This document shows, one piece after another, positions 6,473 through 9,468 of a stretch of 9,468 nt of DNA. How positions within the stretch are numbered: the first letter of the stretch is position 1; each line of letters starts with the position of its first letter. The translations under genes and the position numbers were made by a program. The notes under the pieces are model-generated. The model did not search any database. It saw only the letters and a program-made list of their open reading frames with translations, and was not told the DNA's origin. Source of the DNA: Flavobacteriaceae bacterium (GTDB lineage: Bacteria; Bacteroidota; Bacteroidia; Flavobacteriales; Flavobacteriaceae); assembly GCA_030613745.1 (NCBI GenBank), contig JAUWLK010000089.1, positions 1 through 9,468 of the forward strand, read 5' to 3'.

Positions 6473-6703
6473 ATGATTATCATTACCTTACAACGAAAAA
6501 AATGTATCGGTTGCAATTACTGTGTTGAATTGGCTCCAAAACAGTTTCAAATGTCAAAGAAAGACGGTAAAGCAGTATTATTACATACTAAAGATAAAAA
6601 AGGTTTTTTTACTTTAAAATCACCTGATATATCAATTTTTGAAGATGTATCAAAAGCAAAAGAAGCTTGCCCTGTAAAAATAATAAGTGTAAAGTTAAAA
6701 TAG
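6473..6703 (+). CDS. Single-cluster [4Fe-4S] ferredoxin
   Basis: A 76-residue cytosolic electron carrier. KCIGCNYCVELAPKQF (10-25) supplies Cys11, Cys14 and Cys17 with CxxCxxC spacing, and EACPVKII (65-72) supplies the fourth ligand, Cys66, next to Pro. That set binds one [4Fe-4S] cluster; a [3Fe-4S] form is possible but less likely with all three proximal Cys present. The start is taken as the ATG at 6473, so the protein begins MIIITLQRKKC, the usual opening of these ferredoxins. An in-frame ATG at 6440 would add eleven unremarkable residues and is less likely. The redox partner is not evident. It lies just upstream of ricT, another Fe-S protein gene, but a probable terminator stands between them. 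A long leader with an inverted repeat precedes it. Confidence 0.9.
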   Translation: MIIITLQRKKCIGCNYCVELAPKQFQMSKKDGKAVLLHTKDKKGFFTLKSPDISIFEDVSKAKEACPVKIISVKLK

Positions 6704-6719
6704 CATTTAAGATGCTTTT
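6699..6719 (+). terminator. Hairpin terminator overlapping the ferredoxin stop codon
   Basis: AGCAT (6702-6706) pairs with ATGCT (6712-6716) around TTAAG, and the downstream arm runs into T-rich sequence. With one mismatch the stem extends into the A-tract before the stop. It is short, so termination may be partial and some transcripts may continue into ricT. Confidence 0.45.
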
Positions 6720-6774
6720 ATAAATTATTTAGCAATATTGAGTATATTTACCCTTTAAATTATTCGAACTTTCG

Positions 6775-6797
6775 TTGAGATTTTTAACATTTCTCAA
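6775..6797. repeat. Small inverted repeat upstream of ricT
   Basis: TTGAGA (6775-6780) and TCTCAA (6792-6797) form a perfect six-base inverted repeat with an 11-base AT-only spacer apart from one C, ending 19 bases before the ricT ATG. It could be an operator or leader hairpin for the ricT-gldH-PBP transcript. I see no TAnnTTTG match between 6704 and 6816. Confidence 0.3.
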
Positions 6798-6816
6798 TTC
6801 AAAATATAAATAAAAT

Positions 6817-7989
6817 ATGAGCTGTAAATCTTGCTCAACTACAATAAATGGATTGCCTCTTGGCTGTAAAAATAACGGAGCTTGTGCATCTGGAAGCTGT
6901 GATAAGTTAACCGTTTTTGATTGGCTTTCAAACATGCCTTTGCCTAACAATCAAAAACCATTTGATATAATGGAAGTCCGTTTTAAAAACGGAAGAAAAT
7001 CATTTTATAAAAACACTAAAAAAATTCCTATTTGTATAGGAGATATTGTAGCAGTTGAAACTTCTCCCGGTCATGATATTGGAGTTGTTTCCCTTAGCGG
7101 GGAATTGGTTAAAGTTCAAATGCGAAAAAAACATGTTTCAATTGACAGTAAAGAACTGAATCAAATTTACCGAAAAGCATCACAAAAAGATATTGATAAT
7201 TGGATTTCAGTTCGTGAAAAAGAATCGGAGGTTCAAAAAAAATCAAGATTAATAATTAGTCGTTTGGGTTTACAAATGAAACTTTCTGATGTTGAATTTC
7301 AAGGTGATGGCAATAAAGCAACTTTTTATTACACTGCCGATGATAGAGTAGATTTTCGTCAATTAATTAGAGAGTTAGCCGGTACGTTCAGTATTCGTGT
7401 TGAAATGAAACAAGTAGGTTTGCGTCAAGAAGCTGCTCGCTTAGGCGGAATTGGTTCTTGTGGTAGAGAACTTTGTTGCTCAACATGGTTGACTGATTTC
7501 AGATCAGTAAGCACCTCATCTGCTCGTTACCAACAATTATCTTTAAATCCACAAAAATTATCTGGTCAATGCGGGAAGTTAAAATGTTGCTTAAACTATG
7601 AATTAGATTCTTATTTAGATGCTTTAAAAGATTTTCCTAAAACTGACCTATACTTACAAACCGAAAATGGACCAGCTATTTTTCAAAAAATGGATATTTT
7701 TAATGGTTGGCTTTGGTATGCCTACAAAGAAAATCCTATAAATTGGCATAAATTAACTGTTGAGCAAACCAATCAAATAATTGCTTTAAACAAAAGCAAT
7801 AAAAAAATACAAAGTTTAGAAGAGTATACTTTTGAATTAGACACAACAGATGAAACTAATTTTACAGACCTTGTTGGGCAGGATAGCTTAACAAGATTTG
7901 ATAAACCAAAATACAGAAAGAAACGAAGAAAAAGCAGAAATTCTAGAAATAAAAATTTTAGAAATAATCATCAAAAGAAAAACAAATAA
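6817..7989 (+). CDS. ricT: RicT/YaaT (PSP1 family) Fe-S regulatory protein
   Basis: A PSP1-domain protein related to B. subtilis RicT (YaaT). There it joins RicA and RicF in an Fe-S complex that affects RNA processing and development; the role in Bacteroidota is not established. The core, roughly 50-270, includes VEMKQVGLRQEAARLGGIG (195-213), then GSCGRELCCSTWLTDFRSVS (213-232) and GQCGKLKCCLNYE (250-262). These supply Cys215, 220, 221, 252, 257 and 258, the likely cluster ligands. At 390 residues it is much longer than Firmicutes RicT (about 275). The N-terminus adds a Cys-rich segment with Cys3, 6, 17, 23 and 28. The C-terminus adds about 110 residues ending in a strongly basic tail (366-390, nine Lys and seven Arg), which could bind RNA. 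gldH starts eight bases after its stop, so the two are probably co-transcribed. Confidence 0.93.
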   Translation: MSCKSCSTTINGLPLGCKNNGACASGSCDKLTVFDWLSNMPLPNNQKPFDIMEVRFKNGRKSFYKNTKKIPICIGDIVAVETSPGHDIGVVSLSGELVKVQMRKKHVSIDSKELNQIYRKASQKDIDNWISVREKESEVQKKSRLIISRLGLQMKLSDVEFQGDGNKATFYYTADDRVDFRQLIRELAGTFSIRVEMKQVGLRQEAARLGGIGSCGRELCCSTWLTDFRSVSTSSARYQQLSLNPQKLSGQCGKLKCCLNYELDSYLDALKDFPKTDLYLQTENGPAIFQKMDIFNGWLWYAYKENPINWHKLTVEQTNQIIALNKSNKKIQSLEEYTFELDTTDETNFTDLVGQDSLTRFDKPKYRKKRRKSRNSRNKNFRNNHQKKNK

Positions 7990-7997
7990 TATCCTAA

Positions 7998-8507
7998 ATG
8001 CAATTAAAAAAAATTAAATCCATTTTATATAATACTACCCTGCTTTTAATCGTTATTTTTAGTATGACTTCTTGTACTAAAAACATGGTGTTTAACCAAT
8101 ACAAAAATATTGAACAAGCTAAATGGCACAAAGATTCAATTATCAAATTTAAAATAAACTCAATTGATACTATTTCAAAAAACAATATTTACGTTAACCT
8201 TAGAAATAATAAAGACTATGAGTTTAGTAATTTGTTTTTAATTGTTGGCATAAAATTCCCTAATAATTATCATATTGTAGATACTTTAGAATATGAAATG
8301 ACTAATCCTGAAGGAAATTTTTTAGGTACAGGTATCTCAGATATTAAAGAAAATAAATTAGAATATAAAACCTTTGTAACTTTTCCTATTACAGGAGATT
8401 ATGAAATTCACATACAACACGCTATGCGAAAAACAAGCAACATTGATGGAATTATTTACCTTAAAGGGATAACTGATGTTGGGTTACAAATTGAAAAAGC
8501 AAAATAA
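7998..8507 (+). CDS. gldH: Gliding motility lipoprotein GldH
   Basis: A 169-residue lipoprotein. In Flavobacterium johnsoniae GldH is required for gliding, and gld lipoproteins of this group support the type IX secretion/gliding machinery. The signal peptide (1-25) has a basic start, a hydrophobic stretch LLLIVIFSM, and the lipobox MTSC with lipidated Cys26. Family landmarks are VFNQYKNIEQAKWHKDSI (31-48), NLRNNKDYEFSNLFLIVGIKFP (67-88), VDTLEYEMTNPEG (94-106), GTGISDIKENKLEYK (110-124) and the end GITDVGLQIE. Length is normal for GldH. It is packed between ricT (8 bases) and the penicillin-binding protein gene (2 bases), indicating one transcript. Its presence indicates a Bacteroidota host capable of gliding or carrying type IX secretion, although the other gld genes are outside the window. 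Confidence 0.96.
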   Translation: MQLKKIKSILYNTTLLLIVIFSMTSCTKNMVFNQYKNIEQAKWHKDSIIKFKINSIDTISKNNIYVNLRNNKDYEFSNLFLIVGIKFPNNYHIVDTLEYEMTNPEGNFLGTGISDIKENKLEYKTFVTFPITGDYEIHIQHAMRKTSNIDGIIYLKGITDVGLQIEKAK

Positions 8508-8509
8508 TA

Positions 8510-9468
8510 ATGGCTAATAAAAAAAATACAAAACCCAGATATTCAAAATTCACAAAATGGATTTGGAAAATATTTTTTGGCGGACTAGTCTTTATATTTC
8601 TTATTTTTTTATTAGCCTCTTTAGGAGTTTTTGGCAAATTACCAACCTTTGAAGAATTAGAAAATCCTGAAAATAATTTAGCTACTGAAGTAATTTCCAT
8701 TGATGGAGTAACATTAGGAAAATATTATCGAGAAAATCGTACTCCTGTAAAATTTACTGATTTACCAAACAATTTAATTCAAGCTTTAGTTGCTACTGAA
8801 GATGAAAGATTTTATACCCATTCAGGTATTGATATACGTGGTACAGCGAGAGCTTTTGCTTATTTAGGTTCAAGAGGAGGAGCTAGTACAATTACCCAAC
8901 AATTGGCAAGATTACTTTTTGAAAAAAGATCTAAAAACAAACTCAAAACTCTAATTCAAAAAATTAAAGAATGGATTATTGCCATACGATTAGAAAAACA
9001 ATACACTAAAAATGAAATTATTACCATGTACCTTAACAAGTATGATTTTGGACATAATGCGGTTGGTATCCGTTCGGCTTCAAGAATTCATTTTGGTAAA
9101 GAACCTATAGATTTGACCATAGAAGAATCTGCTATGTTAGTAGGTATGCTTAAAAACTCATCACTATATAACCCAATGCGTCGTCCTGAAATGGTACAAG
9201 AACGTCGTAATGTAGTTTTTAAACAAATGAGTAGAAATGAGTTTATTACTGAAAAAGAAAAAGACTCATTACAAAAGTTACCATTAAAATTAGATATTAA
9301 TTTAGAAGGTCATAGTGATGGAACTGCTACTTATTTTAGAGAATATGTTAGAGAATTTATGAGAAAATGGATGAAAAATAATCCAAAACCAAATGGTGAA
9401 AGTTATAATATTTATCGTGATGGTTTAAAAATTTATGTTACTATTGATTCCCGTTTGCAAAAATATGC
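8510..9468 (+). CDS. mrcA: Class A penicillin-binding protein, PBP1A-type (3' end outside window)
   Basis: The first 319 codons of a bifunctional peptidoglycan synthase; the frame stays open to the window end. A short basic cytoplasmic tail and one membrane anchor (about 18-40) precede a GT51 glycosyltransferase domain that polymerises lipid II on the periplasmic side. Motif 1 is ATEDERFYTHSGID (95-108), with Glu97 as catalytic base. Motif 2 is GGASTITQQLAR (123-134), motif 3 includes KIKEWIIAIRLEKQYTKNEI (151-170), motif 4 is MYLNKYDFGHNAVGIRSAS (173-191) followed by HFGK (194-197), and motif 5 is EESAMLVGMLKNSSLYNP (205-222). The linker then reaches GLKIYVTIDSRLQKYA, the usual entry to the transpeptidase domain, which lies beyond the window; SxxK, SxN and KTG motifs cannot be checked. 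The start is two bases after the gldH stop. mrcA versus ponA naming is a convention. Confidence 0.95.
   Translation, partial: MANKKNTKPRYSKFTKWIWKIFFGGLVFIFLIFLLASLGVFGKLPTFEELENPENNLATEVISIDGVTLGKYYRENRTPVKFTDLPNNLIQALVATEDERFYTHSGIDIRGTARAFAYLGSRGGASTITQQLARLLFEKRSKNKLKTLIQKIKEWIIAIRLEKQYTKNEIITMYLNKYDFGHNAVGIRSASRIHFGKEPIDLTIEESAMLVGMLKNSSLYNPMRRPEMVQERRNVVFKQMSRNEFITEKEKDSLQKLPLKLDINLEGHSDGTATYFREYVREFMRKWMKNNPKPNGESYNIYRDGLKIYVTIDSRLQKY

Noticed and set aside
6729..6950. A 73-codon minus-strand frame over the ricT start
   Set aside because: It overlaps the conserved N-terminus of ricT and shows no recognisable domain or signal.
7994..8185. A 63-codon minus-strand frame within gldH
   Set aside because: It is the complement of the gldH signal peptide and early coding region, with no independent support.
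8461..8700. A 79-codon minus-strand frame across the gldH-PBP junction
   Set aside because: Both plus-strand genes there are firmly identified; the hydrophobic stretch is the complement of the PBP membrane anchor region.
1..9468. A defence system, mobile element or other undescribed gene cluster
   Set aside because: Every substantial reading frame falls in a known family, and no transposase, recombinase, phage gene, reverse transcriptase or direct-repeat array is present.

Overview
The window is an AT-rich stretch of ordinary chromosome from a member of the Bacteroidota, most likely a flavobacterium. The best evidence is a complete gldH, a gliding-motility lipoprotein gene found in this lineage. 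Supporting signs are several matches to the Bacteroidota -7 promoter element TAnnTTTG, few Shine-Dalgarno-like sites, and Bacteroidota-style variants of HolB, RicT, PlsC and ferredoxin. I see no insertion sequence, phage gene, CRISPR array, rRNA or tRNA. Both window ends cut through genes.

Layout from left to right. Positions 1-606 hold the C-terminal two thirds of a Tas-like aldo/keto reductase. Positions 728-2062 hold a secreted GH29 alpha-L-fucosidase, with no SusC/SusD or other glycan-use gene beside it in the window. On the minus strand follow trpS (2112-3080) and a small GlsB/YeaQ-type membrane protein (3187-3426), separated by a strong hairpin terminator. Next comes a plus-strand pair, a PlsC-type acyltransferase (3589-4365) and a hemolysin III/PAQR (TrhA-like) membrane protein (4384-5034). 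The pair meets holB, encoding the DNA polymerase III delta' subunit, which lies on the minus strand (5111-6262).

A single-cluster ferredoxin (6473-6703) diverges from holB. After a likely terminator comes a tight plus-strand cluster: ricT (PSP1 family, 6817-7989), gldH (7998-8507) and the 5' part of a class A penicillin-binding protein (8510 to the window end). The gaps of 8 and 2 bases indicate co-transcription. This joins an Fe-S regulatory protein, a gliding/type IX secretion lipoprotein and a peptidoglycan synthase in one transcript. The holB-ricT neighbourhood recalls the holB-yaaT pairing known in Firmicutes.

I found no convincing undescribed system. The points most worth a second look are: the cysteine-rich N-terminus of RicT next to a ferredoxin gene; the HolB protein with a broken P-loop and apparently lost zinc-module cysteines; a near-leaderless start for plsC; a GC-richer inverted repeat in the ferredoxin leader; palindromes ahead of the fucosidase gene; and a short CCCTT-based repeat between trhA and holB.
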